The position numbers and the translations under genes are program-made. The notes under the pieces were generated by a model. That model was not told the origin of the DNA, searched no databases, and saw nothing but the letters and a program-made list of their open reading frames with translations. Shown one piece after another: positions 6,342-13,701 of a stretch of 14,580 nucleotides of DNA. The stretch comes from Candidatus Altarchaeota archaeon (GTDB taxonomy: Archaea > SpSt-1190): NCBI GenBank assembly GCA_030590165.1, contig JAUUZA010000015.1:1-14580 (forward strand). Direction: 5' to 3'. Positions within the stretch are counted from its first letter, which is position 1, and every line of letters begins with the position of its first letter.

Positions 6342-6629
6342 GTGTTATACAAAGAAATTGGGGCCTTGATTTTAGCCTCACTTATAGTTGTTGTTTTTGG
6401 GAGTTTCATAAGTTATCCGCCTTATGCAAAACTTGCTGGGCTTACAGTTTTTATTGCAGGTGCGTCATTACTTGTTTTACGCAGCCAAGATGTAAAAAGC
6501 ATAGGCAAAAAGGGCTTGAAAGGGAATTCCAGGAAAGGCTCCGAAGATTCTGGCGAGCTTTTGATTAAAACTAAATCCAAGAGCAAGAAGAGGAATAGAA
6601 AGAAGCCCCTTAAATCCAAAACTAAGTGA
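6342..6629 (+). CDS. Small two-helix membrane protein with lysine-rich tail
   Basis: GTG 6342 opens 95 codons. Residues about 6-24 (IGALILASLIVVVFGSFIS) and 28-47 (YAKLAGLTVFIAGASLLVLR) are two clear transmembrane helices, separated by a short PPYAK turn. The remaining half is an extremely basic, disordered tail (KSKSKKRNRKKPLKSKTK at the end). By the positive-inside rule both termini would be cytoplasmic. The last 153 bases (6477-6629) run antisense through the conserved C-terminus of the presenilin-like protease gene, so the tail sequence may be constrained by, or a by-product of, the other strand. The membrane half lies outside the overlap and is preceded by a well-placed TATA element. No family is recognised. 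Confidence 0.5.
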   Translation: MLYKEIGALILASLIVVVFGSFISYPPYAKLAGLTVFIAGASLLVLRSQDVKSIGKKGLKGNSRKGSEDSGELLIKTKSKSKKRNRKKPLKSKTK

Positions 6630-7229
6630 GAACATTAATGGAAGTGCGTAATCACCAGCTCCGACCATTCCATTTTTGAAAAGAATTGCCATACTTTCAA
6701 AATTATATTTTCTTAATTTTTGCTTTTCCACTTTAGGTTTCTTTGTAGTTTCTAACCATAAAAATTTAATGTAAGGAAAATAAAGTACACCAATAACATC
6801 ATAAAAACTCAATAAAGCAAGGAGTAACATTCCTACCTCTGGTGTTATGAAGGGGGCAAAAAGAAGTGAAAAACAAATAATGGTTGCTGCAGATGAAAGA
6901 TTGAAGAGAGTAAAATTTTTTGATTTTCTTAAAGAAAGAATAAGCAAACCCAATGGAAGACCAATTCCAAACATACTACCTAAGAGATATCCTGAAAAAA
7001 ATGAAGACGCATCAATGAACCAAGAAAGTTTGATTTTTAGTTTTTTAAGAATTACGAGACTGATAGTAAGTAGAACTACAGATTTGAAAATATTTAAACC
7101 ACCTTCAAATTCTTTACCTTCTACTAATTCTTGTGGTCTGTATTCTTCAAGATTTGGAACGGCGTTTATGAATGGTAAAAGAATGAAGGCAATTAAACTT
7201 ATTAATAAAAAAGTTTCAGTTGGCTTCAT
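6477..7229 (-). CDS. Presenilin/signal-peptide-peptidase-like intramembrane aspartyl protease (PSH family)
   Basis: This is a polytopic membrane protein of 250 residues from ATG 7229 (or 257 from GTG 7250). It carries both catalytic signatures of the GxGD proteases, given here in the 257-residue numbering: FYDVIGV with Asp151 and GAGDYALP with Asp200, each in a hydrophobic helix, separated by a basic cytoplasmic loop. A C-terminal PGIPFQAL (240-247) is in the position of the PAL motif. This matches archaeal presenilin homologues (PF06550), which cut transmembrane helices within the bilayer. I prefer ATG 7229 because the AT element centred near 7254 is about 25 bases upstream, as elsewhere in this window. 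The gene is divergent from corA and its 3' end overlaps the small membrane protein gene by 153 bases. The substrate is unknown; signal peptides or membrane regulators are plausible. Confidence 0.8.
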   Translation of the reverse strand: MKPTETFLLISLIAFILLPFINAVPNLEEYRPQELVEGKEFEGGLNIFKSVVLLTISLVILKKLKIKLSWFIDASSFFSGYLLGSMFGIGLPLGLLILSLRKSKNFTLFNLSSAATIICFSLLFAPFITPEVGMLLLALLSFYDVIGVLYFPYIKFLWLETTKKPKVEKQKLRKYNFESMAILFKNGMVGAGDYALPLMFSLSFGFKGLLSIPLLALGFSFNQKLARIFGAFPGIPFQALFAYAFYILAA

Positions 7230-7250
7230 AAATAGAGTATGAAAATCCAC

Positions 7251-7258
7251 TTAAATAC
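7251..7258. promoter_or_regulatory. TATA-like element between presenilin-like gene and corA
   Basis: TTAAATAC (GTATTTAA on the minus strand) is about 25 bases from ATG 7229 on the minus strand and about 22 from ATG 7276 on the plus strand. It is the only good TATA candidate in the 46-base gap, so it is probably shared. Confidence 0.5.
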
Positions 7259-7275
7259 ACAGAGTATTTTTCAAT

Positions 7276-8196
7276 ATGCTTAGTATTTTACTCAAGAAAG
7301 CGGGAGAAACTGAACTTTCAAGGCTTGAAAAGCCAGTTACCGGTTCTTGGATAAATGTCGTAAATCCAACAAATAAAGAAATTGAAACCCTTCTTAAAAT
7401 TGGAATCCCAAAGGAATTTATTAGTAGTAGTTTAGACCCAGATGAAAGGCCTCGTATAGATGAAGAAGAGGATGTAAAATTAACTATTATGCAAATTCCT
7501 AATATTGTTGAAGGTGACCTTGAAACTATTCCTCTTGGAGTAATATCGACAGAAAAATATGTAGTAACTATTTCAAAAAACGAGACAAAAATAATTGAAG
7601 CCTTAGTGAATAATCCTAAGGGTTTTTTTACTACTAAGAGAACTCGTTTCCTTTTTCAAGTTTTTTGGATGACAGTGCGAAGTTTTTTAGGATATCTTTC
7701 ACACATAGAAAAAAAAATTGATGAAATGGAAGACGAGGTTCATAAATATTTAGGAAACAAAAAAATTCTTAATCTTCTTAATATACAAAAAACTTTAACA
7801 TATTTTAAGAGTGCCGCATATGGAAATCAAACAGTTCTTGACAAAATTATGACAGGAAAATTTTTACGACTTTATTCACAAGATGCAGATATACTTGATG
7901 ATATTGGAATTGATAACAATCAGGCAATTGAAATGATTAATATGTATCTTGCAATAACTGCAAATACTATGAGTGCTTATTCAAGTATTGCCGGAAATAA
8001 TCTTAATGAAATTATGAAAGTTTTAACTGTTCTAAGTTTAACGCTCGCCATTCCAACAATAATGACAGGTTTGTATGGTATGAATGTTATTTTGCCATTT
8101 CAAACAGAAGTGAATGCTTTTTGGATAGTTATTGCAATAAGTACTTTGCTTGGGACTTTAGGTTTTTTTACTTTTTCAAAACTAAGAAAGTTGTAG
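7276..8196 (+). CDS. corA: CorA-type magnesium/divalent cation transporter
   Basis: The 306-residue length is in the usual range for CorA. The N-terminal cytoplasmic alpha/beta domain (about 1-120) contains SWINVVNPTNKEIETLLKIG and IPLGVISTEKYVVTIS, which are characteristic. A long helical stalk follows (about 130-240, with FLGYLSHIEKKIDEMEDEV). Two C-terminal transmembrane helices lie at about 245-265 and 281-301, with the signature YGMN (Gly268-Met269-Asn270) at the end of the first. The family forms homopentameric channels in which the GMN ring selects hydrated Mg2+. The loop after GMN reads VILPFQTEVN in place of the common MPE-containing loop. It is divergent from the presenilin-like protease gene and convergent with the DNA polymerase gene, only seven bases separating the two stops. 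Confidence 0.93.
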   Translation: MLSILLKKAGETELSRLEKPVTGSWINVVNPTNKEIETLLKIGIPKEFISSSLDPDERPRIDEEEDVKLTIMQIPNIVEGDLETIPLGVISTEKYVVTISKNETKIIEALVNNPKGFFTTKRTRFLFQVFWMTVRSFLGYLSHIEKKIDEMEDEVHKYLGNKKILNLLNIQKTLTYFKSAAYGNQTVLDKIMTGKFLRLYSQDADILDDIGIDNNQAIEMINMYLAITANTMSAYSSIAGNNLNEIMKVLTVLSLTLAIPTIMTGLYGMNVILPFQTEVNAFWIVIAISTLLGTLGFFTFSKLRKL

Positions 8197-8203
8197 AAAT
8201 AAG

Positions 8204-10474
8204 TTAGAAAAAAGAAGTCAAACCTTTTTGGGTTTCCTCTAACTCTGCCTTTGTTCCGCCTAAAGCCTCAAATATTCGCATTACTGAGGGTAAAACCTGA
8301 TTTTGAATATAATAAGAAGAATCATAATCTTTTGCAAGATTTACGGCAATTGAACGCTCCGAAATACTTCTACCTCCAGGTGTTACAATATATTCAATAA
8401 GCATTCCTGGAAAAATATCCTCTCCTCGGTTCTTCATATCTTTTGCAACTTTTACGTGAGGGGCCATCTGTTTATATTCATTAAGTGGTTTTGTCAATTG
8501 AGTTTTCATAATTAGTTCACTGATTGGAATTTCCTTTGATTTTAATTTTTTTATAACTTCGCGTATATATTCTTTAGCGTCTTCAACTTTATTATTTAAA
8601 ATTAATCTCAATACCTTCCCTTGTGTATTTCTTGCCAATTTACTCCAATCTCGTCTAACTTTTTCTAATCCCTTTACAACGAGCTGGTTATCTTCACTAA
8701 GTAAGGCATATCTTTTTTTTGTTACGAAGACGCCCCTAATAAAAAAACCTTCCACTTCAAGTTCAATTGGGGAAGGTAATGATTTATTTATTTCTTTTGT
8801 AAAATTTATTACATCGTCTTTAAATGATTCACTTTGTGAAGTGAGCATTACTGAATCGGTATCGCCATAAACAACAGTGAAGTTTTTCATTGATGCTTCT
8901 TTCATAATTTGAGTGATATATTCTCGTCCCCAAGCTGTTACTGCTCTTGCAGAATCGAGGGTATACCATCTTGCATTTGCATAACCTAAGTAACCGTAAA
9001 AGCTGTTAAGAATAAGCTTCAGGCCCTTTTGTTCCGTATCAACAATTTTTTGTTCTAAGGTTCCCTTTTTCAATTCTCTTGCTTTTTTCTTTAATTTCAT
9101 TCGCCTATCAAATAATTTTTTTAAGGTTTCAGGGATGAATCCTGTTTGTCTCGTACAAAAGTGAGTTCCTGTCGAGGAAATATTTTTTTTACATTCTGGA
9201 TGATTGCAATTAATTGTATCTGCTGAAATATTATGAGCCATAATAATAGTTGGATAAAGACTTCTGAAATCACAAACTGCAATTGGTGAATGTAATCCTT
9301 TTATTGGGTCTTTAACAAATGCACCCTCAAATCGAACAGAACGCCTGCCAAAAGAGTCTTCATATTTTGGTCTATTTGGAACAAGCATTTTTTGTTTGTG
9401 AGCTTCTTTTATTAAAGTCCATTCAACCATTTGCCCAGATGTCATTCTTGAAACATCAAAGAGAGTTTGTCCAACTGTTGAAGCAAGAGTATAAATCATA
9501 GGTAGTACTTCCATTGCAAGTAGATATGTTACTTTTGCGTCTTGAAGTGAATATTCATATAAAAGTTTAGGATTATTTTCCCAAGCATCATTAATTCCTT
9601 CAGCTCCACCAATTGAAACTTTTCCTTGTCCAACAAGTTCTTTTGAAACATCATCCAGTTTAAGAGTTTCACTCTTCATATAAGGTGCAAGTATATTCTT
9701 AATAAAGAGGTACAAATCTATGTTAATGAGACCTTTAAGCTTAATTACATTTTCTCGTCCACGACGCAAGGCTGAAACTTTATGAGAATTTATTCTAAAT
9801 TTCACCTTGTGTAATTTTGCTCTTTCCTTAAAATAAGGCCAATCAAAGGAATCACTATTATACCCAACAATTATGTCTGGTTTAAATTTATCAACAACTT
9901 CCACAAATTTTTCAATTAATTCTTTTTCGTCTTTAACTCTAATGAAATGTTTTCCCTCACCTTTTCCCCACCCAATTACCATTTTTAAGTTTTCACTCCA
10001 TAGGCTTGCCATAATGATGGGGTCTTTTCCTATTGCAATTCCCTTACTTGCTATGGTTTCTATATCAAATGCAAGAACTCGTGGGGGGTATTCTTTTTTT
10101 CCTGCTTTAATTTCGGGTAAGATTACATCTCCTAATGGAATTAATTTTTTGTCTATCATATAACGGCGAGCGAATGGTAAATCCATCTCGCGGCGTTCAC
10201 CAAATTCTTTTAGTTCGTGACGAAATAAATTTAAATCACTTGGATTTTTGAAATAAATTTTCCAAACATTCACTTCCTTATTCAAGTCTTTCATCACGAG
10301 TTCTTCAATTTTTACTATTTTTCTGCCATTGATTATCATATTTGGTTTTTCTGTTTTTTCAGGTATGACATACATATACGGTAAAAATTTTGTGTCTTCA
10401 AAGGTTTCCCCTCGTCCCCAAAGGGTTGTTGTTACCTCATCTTTACCCTCGTATGTTATGTCCAGTAATATCAC
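8204..10474 (-). CDS. polB: Family B DNA polymerase (replicative, with 3'-5' exonuclease and PIP box)
   Basis: The 756-residue protein has the full archaeal PolB layout. The N-terminal domain includes LPFARRYMIDKKLIP. The proofreading exonuclease has Exo I FDIET (136-140), Exo II GYNSDSFDWPY (204-214) and Exo III YSLQD (308-312). The polymerase domain has motif A DFRSLYPTII (402-411), motif B KLILNSFYG (486-494), motif C YGDTDS (536-541) and TKKRY (585-589). All catalytic acids are present, so both activities are expected. A Cys-containing insert (CNHPEC, 423-428, and Cys440) follows motif A. The last eight residues, QKGLTSFF, are a textbook PCNA-interacting (PIP) box. The start is GTG 10474, with a TTTAAA element about 23 bases upstream. 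No intein interrupts the motifs. With RPA in the same window, this is a core replication enzyme. Confidence 0.97.
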   Translation of the reverse strand: MILLDITYEGKDEVTTTLWGRGETFEDTKFLPYMYVIPEKTEKPNMIINGRKIVKIEELVMKDLNKEVNVWKIYFKNPSDLNLFRHELKEFGERREMDLPFARRYMIDKKLIPLGDVILPEIKAGKKEYPPRVLAFDIETIASKGIAIGKDPIIMASLWSENLKMVIGWGKGEGKHFIRVKDEKELIEKFVEVVDKFKPDIIVGYNSDSFDWPYFKERAKLHKVKFRINSHKVSALRRGRENVIKLKGLINIDLYLFIKNILAPYMKSETLKLDDVSKELVGQGKVSIGGAEGINDAWENNPKLLYEYSLQDAKVTYLLAMEVLPMIYTLASTVGQTLFDVSRMTSGQMVEWTLIKEAHKQKMLVPNRPKYEDSFGRRSVRFEGAFVKDPIKGLHSPIAVCDFRSLYPTIIMAHNISADTINCNHPECKKNISSTGTHFCTRQTGFIPETLKKLFDRRMKLKKKARELKKGTLEQKIVDTEQKGLKLILNSFYGYLGYANARWYTLDSARAVTAWGREYITQIMKEASMKNFTVVYGDTDSVMLTSQSESFKDDVINFTKEINKSLPSPIELEVEGFFIRGVFVTKKRYALLSEDNQLVVKGLEKVRRDWSKLARNTQGKVLRLILNNKVEDAKEYIREVIKKLKSKEIPISELIMKTQLTKPLNEYKQMAPHVKVAKDMKNRGEDIFPGMLIEYIVTPGGRSISERSIAVNLAKDYDSSYYIQNQVLPSVMRIFEALGGTKAELEETQKGLTSFF

Positions 10475-10494
10475 AAGAAGATAAGAAAAAGGAA

Positions 10495-10500
10495 TTTAAA
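10495..10500 (-). promoter_or_regulatory. TATA-like element for polB
   Basis: TTTAAA is centred about 23 bases before the GTG at 10474. It lies in the 31-base gap after the stop of the TFE gene (10506), so polB can have its own leaderless transcript as well as read-through from TFE. Confidence 0.45.
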
Positions 10501-10505
10501 AGAAG

Positions 10506-11012
10506 TCAGGATCCGATTGAGATTTCAATAGCTTTTAATTGTTTTTCCATCTGAGTTACGAGATGTGAATTGTCTCTAAAATCTAATCTAGAACCGCAAT
10601 GAGTACATTTAAAACTTGCTTCCATAGCATCACTGAAAGGCATTCTTGAGCACCCATTTTCACACATAAAGAATTGATGTTTTTTCTCATAATCTAAACG
10701 TTCTCGAATTGTTGTAATTTTTGTTTTTCTCATGCGATGAATTAGAATGTTAAGTTTAGGTTCATCAAATTTCCAGAGATAAATATACCACCCGGTTTCA
10801 TCATCTTTAATTCTGCGGAAATTAACTAATCGGCTATCATATAAACGATATAAAATTTTCCTTACTGTTTTTACATCCATTCCAAGTCTTTCTGCCAAAC
10901 TAAATTCATCCATTTCGTTTTCTTCAGAAAGCTCTTCAACAATGTCCAAAGAATTAGCTCCAGCGACCTCAGCTAACACATTTACAATTTCAGGATTATT
11001 TATATCTTCCAT
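10506..11012 (-). CDS. tfe: Transcription initiation factor TFE (TFIIE alpha homologue)
   Basis: The 168-residue protein has an N-terminal winged helix (about 1-95; FSLAERLGMDVKTVRKILYRLYDSRLVNFRR is the recognition part, and GWYIYLWKFD the wing). A linker helix (about 96-112) follows, then a zinc ribbon with Cys117, Cys121, Cys136 and Cys139 (MCENGC...FKCTHC). This is the standard archaeal TFE alpha architecture and length. TFE binds the RNA polymerase clamp and stabilises open promoter complexes with TBP and TFB. Unlike most genes here it has a leader: the TATA box is 40 bases upstream and a GGTGGGG purine block precedes the ATG. It is upstream of polB on the same strand, 31 bases away. Confidence 0.95.
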   Translation of the reverse strand: MEDINNPEIVNVLAEVAGANSLDIVEELSEENEMDEFSLAERLGMDVKTVRKILYRLYDSRLVNFRRIKDDETGWYIYLWKFDEPKLNILIHRMRKTKITTIRERLDYEKKHQFFMCENGCSRMPFSDAMEASFKCTHCGSRLDFRDNSHLVTQMEKQLKAIEISIGS

Positions 11013-11014
11013 GA

Positions 11015-11021
11015 CCCCACC
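11015..11021 (-). promoter_or_regulatory. Shine-Dalgarno-like site of the TFE gene
   Basis: On the minus strand GGTGGGG ends two bases before the ATG at 11012. The GGTG core can pair with the pyrimidine-rich 3' end of archaeal 16S rRNA. It is closer to the start than usual, but it is the only obvious such site among the promoter-proximal genes of the window. Confidence 0.45.
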
Positions 11022-11048
11022 TACAAGAAAGATTCTGACTTTTTTAAT

Positions 11049-11056
11049 TTATATAA
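11049..11056 (-). promoter_or_regulatory. TATA box of the TFE gene
   Basis: TTATATAA is a strong, symmetric TATA element centred about 40 bases before the ATG at 11012. With the usual 25-base TATA-to-start distance, the transcript would begin near 11027 and carry a short leader containing the GGTGGGG site. Confidence 0.6.
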
Positions 11057-11075
11057 GACCTGTACTACTTTTGAG

Positions 11076-12062
11076 TTAAAACACAATAGGCCCCAGAATG
11101 TTGAAAATTAGGAGAATTCCTGACACAATTCCAATTAATTTATACCATTTTTTACTAATTTCAGCCATCATTCTTCCACCGTCAAGAATACCGAGAGGTA
11201 AGAGATTGATTATTCCGACTCCAATATTAATTTTAAAACAAATATCAAGAACTCTGAATATAAATCCAAGAAGTTTTCCTAATGGGTTTGTGAAATGGAA
11301 TTGTTGTTCTAAATAAACTCCAAGTTTACCCTCTTCATTGAGCTTTGCCACTCTGTCTTCTTCATTTACTTTTATTATAATTTCTGAATTAGGGACGAGT
11401 TCATCAAAAGCAGTAATTAAATTATTGAAAGAACTTATATCAATTCCATTAATCTCAGTGAGAAGGTCTCCACTTTCAAGAGCTGGATTTGTTGAATTAG
11501 TTATTAAGAGGCCGTCATAAACAATTAAACCACTAATCAATTTACCTGTTGGAAATATTAAGGCGAGACAAATAAGGGCTAAGATAAAATTACCGAGTGA
11601 ACCTGCTGAAAATATTCGAAGTTTTGCCATTTTTGATTTCTTTTTTAGTTTTTGTTCATCAAGTTCAACTCCTGCTGCTGGGATTACAAGCATTAAGAGA
11701 AGAGCAGTATACCTTGATTTTATTCCCTCGGCTGCGGCCATAATTCCGTGCATACCCTCATGAAATATTGCTAAGAAGAAGATTGAAATGATGCCTTCCC
11801 AAAATGGAATAAAAAGTTGTGAACCGGGGAGTCTTACTCCGGGAATTACTAGACCAACTTGTGATGGACCGCCGTTGATTACAGTGAATGCACCCTTAAT
11901 CATGAGCCACATTGCAAGAATCATTCCAAGTATTCCAAGAACAACCGCAACATTCCCAATGCGTTTAACTGCTTTTTTATGCTTAGTCCCAAAGGAATAC
12001 ATCCATTCCACTGGCTTTTGGAACTTAAGCATAATAAGCGGAAAATTGAATTCGAATTCCAT
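11076..12062 (-). CDS. Site-2 protease family (M50) intramembrane metalloprotease with PDZ domain
   Basis: The 328-residue protein has an N-terminal helix (about 37-58), then a membrane helix carrying HEGMH (101-105), the HExxH zinc motif. The conserved VIPAAGVELDE segment lies at 126-136 and a further helix at about 155-170. A PDZ-like domain follows (about 180-245, with GLLITNSTNPALESGDLLTEINGIDI). Near the C-terminus, NLLPLGILDGGRM (286-298) supplies the third zinc ligand, Asp294. This is the S2P layout, with both zinc motifs intact, so it should cleave transmembrane substrates, usually in regulated membrane proteolysis. The PDZ insert normally gates access. The start ATG 12062 has a TATA element about 27 bases upstream. 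It lies 64 bases behind the TFE start. The substrate is unknown. Confidence 0.92.
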   Translation of the reverse strand: MEFEFNFPLIMLKFQKPVEWMYSFGTKHKKAVKRIGNVAVVLGILGMILAMWLMIKGAFTVINGGPSQVGLVIPGVRLPGSQLFIPFWEGIISIFFLAIFHEGMHGIMAAAEGIKSRYTALLLMLVIPAAGVELDEQKLKKKSKMAKLRIFSAGSLGNFILALICLALIFPTGKLISGLIVYDGLLITNSTNPALESGDLLTEINGIDISSFNNLITAFDELVPNSEIIIKVNEEDRVAKLNEEGKLGVYLEQQFHFTNPLGKLLGFIFRVLDICFKINIGVGIINLLPLGILDGGRMMAEISKKWYKLIGIVSGILLIFNILGPIVF

Positions 12063-12085
12063 CAGAAAGGAATTGGTTTATTGAG

Positions 12086-12093
12086 TATAAATA
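12086..12093 (-). promoter_or_regulatory. TATA-like element for the site-2 protease gene
   Basis: On the minus strand the sequence reads TATTTATA, about 27 bases before the ATG at 12062. It lies in the gap after the stop of the upstream minus-strand gene (12113). Confidence 0.5.
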
Positions 12094-12112
12094 ATTAAAG
12101 TTTTGTAATTCA

Positions 12113-12586
12113 TTATAAATCACATAGGGACTTACCAAAAACACTTTCTATGGTTAAACCGTCAATAAATTTATCTATTTCAATGTCAGAAACATAAGCC
12201 TTTTCACTATTTGGGGTTTTATTTTTTTTAGTAGGTATAAGAGTAGTGGTAATTTCTAGTTGATTTTGACAAGGAGAAGCGTTTTTTTGTTCTTGATAAG
12301 ATATTTGGTCTCTTTGTTTTGAAGTTTCTTTGTAGGGTGGAGTGTCTTTTAGTTTTTTTGATTCAAGATAAGGTAGAGAAATATTTTTAAGAAAAGAATT
12401 GAAGACTTTACACCTTTCTTTTATTTCTTTTTTATATTCTTCTGGAATTGTTTGGTTTTCCCATAAAGATTCAGTAATTTTTGACTCAGAGCTTACTGGC
12501 TTTTCTTTAGGTGTAGAAACAAGAATTTGTAATTGTTGTGCGCTCTCTACAACATTCCTCTTAACACTTGAGTTATCAATTAACAC
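12113..12586 (-). CDS. Unrecognised hydrophilic, probably disordered protein
   Basis: GTG 12586 opens 157 codons. I recognise no family. The protein is rich in Lys, Glu, Ser, Thr, Pro and Gln, with no membrane segment and few hydrophobic clusters. A short helix-like region with two Cys-flanking aromatics lies in the middle (YKKEIKERCKVFNSFLKNI, about 51-69). A more ordered C-terminal end (VSDIEIDKFIDGLTIESVFG) could be a binding peptide. Low complexity suggests a linear scaffold or a fast-evolving accessory protein. Support for it being real is the long open frame and a strong TATA element (CTATATATAG) centred 26 bases from the GTG. It is divergent from the small membrane protein at 12711. 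Confidence 0.5.
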   Translation of the reverse strand: MLIDNSSVKRNVVESAQQLQILVSTPKEKPVSSESKITESLWENQTIPEEYKKEIKERCKVFNSFLKNISLPYLESKKLKDTPPYKETSKQRDQISYQEQKNASPCQNQLEITTTLIPTKKNKTPNSEKAYVSDIEIDKFIDGLTIESVFGKSLCDL

Positions 12587-12607
12587 AATCCCTTCTTGGA
12601 CAATCTT

Positions 12608-12617
12608 CTATATATAG
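12608..12617 (-). promoter_or_regulatory. TATA box of the 12586 gene
   Basis: CTATATATAG is a perfect palindrome centred about 26 bases before the GTG at 12586. On the plus strand the next gene starts 98 bases away and has its own element at 12684-12691. Confidence 0.55.
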
Positions 12618-12683
12618 TTTATTACCATTAAATAATAGTTAATATTTTCTAATTTCATTGATTTCTTAATTTTTTCAGAACAC

Positions 12684-12691
12684 ATTTAAAA
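12684..12691 (+). promoter_or_regulatory. TATA-like element for the 12711 gene
   Basis: ATTTAAAA is centred about 23 bases before the ATG at 12711, the leaderless spacing found for the other genes. Confidence 0.45.
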
Positions 12692-12710
12692 TTCCCCTTT
12701 AATTTATTAA

Positions 12711-13016
12711 ATGTCTTTAATGGGTGCATTAATAGAAACATTATTTTTAGGAGTGGCTAATGTTTTAGTTAAAATTATTCTTGTTGTGGCTTTTGTAATT
12801 TTATTCCTTCTGATTTTTGGTGCTGGATACACAATTTTTGAAATAATTAAAGGAAATAAAAAAATTGGCCTACTTTTAATTTCAGCCCTAGTGTTTTGTT
12901 TAAGTTTATCAAAGATTACTGAAAATATAGGGGGAATTATACTTTTCATTCTAATTATATTTGGGGTTCTCTTTTTTAGGCTTGGAAGTTTCATTTTTAA
13001 GAAGTTTAAGAAATAA
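12711..13016 (+). CDS. Small membrane protein with three predicted helices
   Basis: The 101-residue protein starts at ATG 12711 (a second ATG at 12720 is possible). Hydrophobic stretches at about residues 8-42 (ANVLVKIILVVAFVILFLLIF is long enough for one or two passes), 52-66 and 73-92 give three or four membrane segments, joined by short basic loops (KGNKK) and ending in a basic KKFKK tail that would be cytoplasmic. No catalytic motif is seen and no family is recognised. The gene is monocistronic with its own TATA element. Its last 11 bases overlap the end of the convergent metallopeptidase gene. Confidence 0.6.
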   Translation: MSLMGALIETLFLGVANVLVKIILVVAFVILFLLIFGAGYTIFEIIKGNKKIGLLLISALVFCLSLSKITENIGGIILFILIIFGVLFFRLGSFIFKKFKK

Positions 13017-13701
13017 GTTCAAGGAGTTTTTTTGAGCGTATCCAATATAAGTGAAGTTTTTTGTCGAGGCTTCTAAAGAGAGGAAATTCTTTTTCAATGA
13101 AGCGTTTAAAATTTGGCCCGTGGTTTTTGTGAATAGTGTGAATTAATTCATGAAAAACTACATAATCAATTAAATTAAGGGGTAGGACACACATTCGTAG
13201 ATTAAAACGTAAAGTATTGTCGCCAGAACAACTTCCCCATTGGGTTTCTGTCTTATTAATTCTTACACTCTTGATTTCAAAATCATATTTTTCTTTATAT
13301 TTTATAGTGAATTCTTCAAGTTTTTTACTGAGTCGTCGTTTAAATGTTTGGCTCAGGTGTTTTTTATGGAGTGGGTTGTCCTTATTGAAGTGAATAATTT
13401 TTTGTCCAGAGTCTAATGTGAAGTTTGAGGATTCTTGAATAGCCCAAGGTTCTCCAAAAATGAAAGTAGCTTTTTCATTAATATCAAAAGAGTGAATCAT
13501 TTTGAATTTATTATAAACCCATTTTGCGTTTTCTTTTAAGATTTGATTCTCATTTTTCATCCAAGGAGGTAAGACTATCACTACTTGATTATTTTTAATT
13601 TCAATTCGTGCATTTTTCACTTTTCGTTTTGAAACTAAGTAAGGAATATCAAGTCCATAAATTTTAACTTGTTTTACTGTTTCATTTATTAAATTTTTCA
13701 T
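13006..13701 (-). CDS. YgjP/DUF45-type (SprT-like) zinc metallopeptidase
   Basis: The 231-residue protein matches the YgjP-like family. An N-terminal beta region (about 10-105, with ARIEIKNNQVVIVLPPWM) is followed by helices and the diagnostic TQWGSCS (153-159). Then come the zinc motif HELIH (184-188) and the third ligand His194 in HKNHGPNFKRFI. Length and motif order agree with bacterial YgjP/UPF0758-unrelated DUF45 proteins, which are often near restriction-modification or stress genes; the substrate is not established. The catalytic residues are intact. The ATG at 13701 lies inside the end of the upstream gene (20-base overlap), which implies translational coupling with the winged-helix protein. 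Confidence 0.85.
   Translation of the reverse strand: MKNLINETVKQVKIYGLDIPYLVSKRKVKNARIEIKNNQVVIVLPPWMKNENQILKENAKWVYNKFKMIHSFDINEKATFIFGEPWAIQESSNFTLDSGQKIIHFNKDNPLHKKHLSQTFKRRLSKKLEEFTIKYKEKYDFEIKSVRINKTETQWGSCSGDNTLRFNLRMCVLPLNLIDYVVFHELIHTIHKNHGPNFKRFIEKEFPLFRSLDKKLHLYWIRSKKLLELIS

Noticed and set aside
6847-7242. Plus-strand reading frame of 131 codons
   Set aside because: It is antisense to the presenilin-like protease, whose catalytic motifs clearly mark the minus strand as coding.
11788-12084. Plus-strand reading frame of 98 codons
   Set aside because: It is entirely antisense to the site-2 protease gene, with no recognisable product.
12707-12994. Minus-strand reading frame of 95 codons
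   Set aside because: It is the antisense of the small membrane protein at 12711, which has the better start, promoter and hydrophobic pattern.
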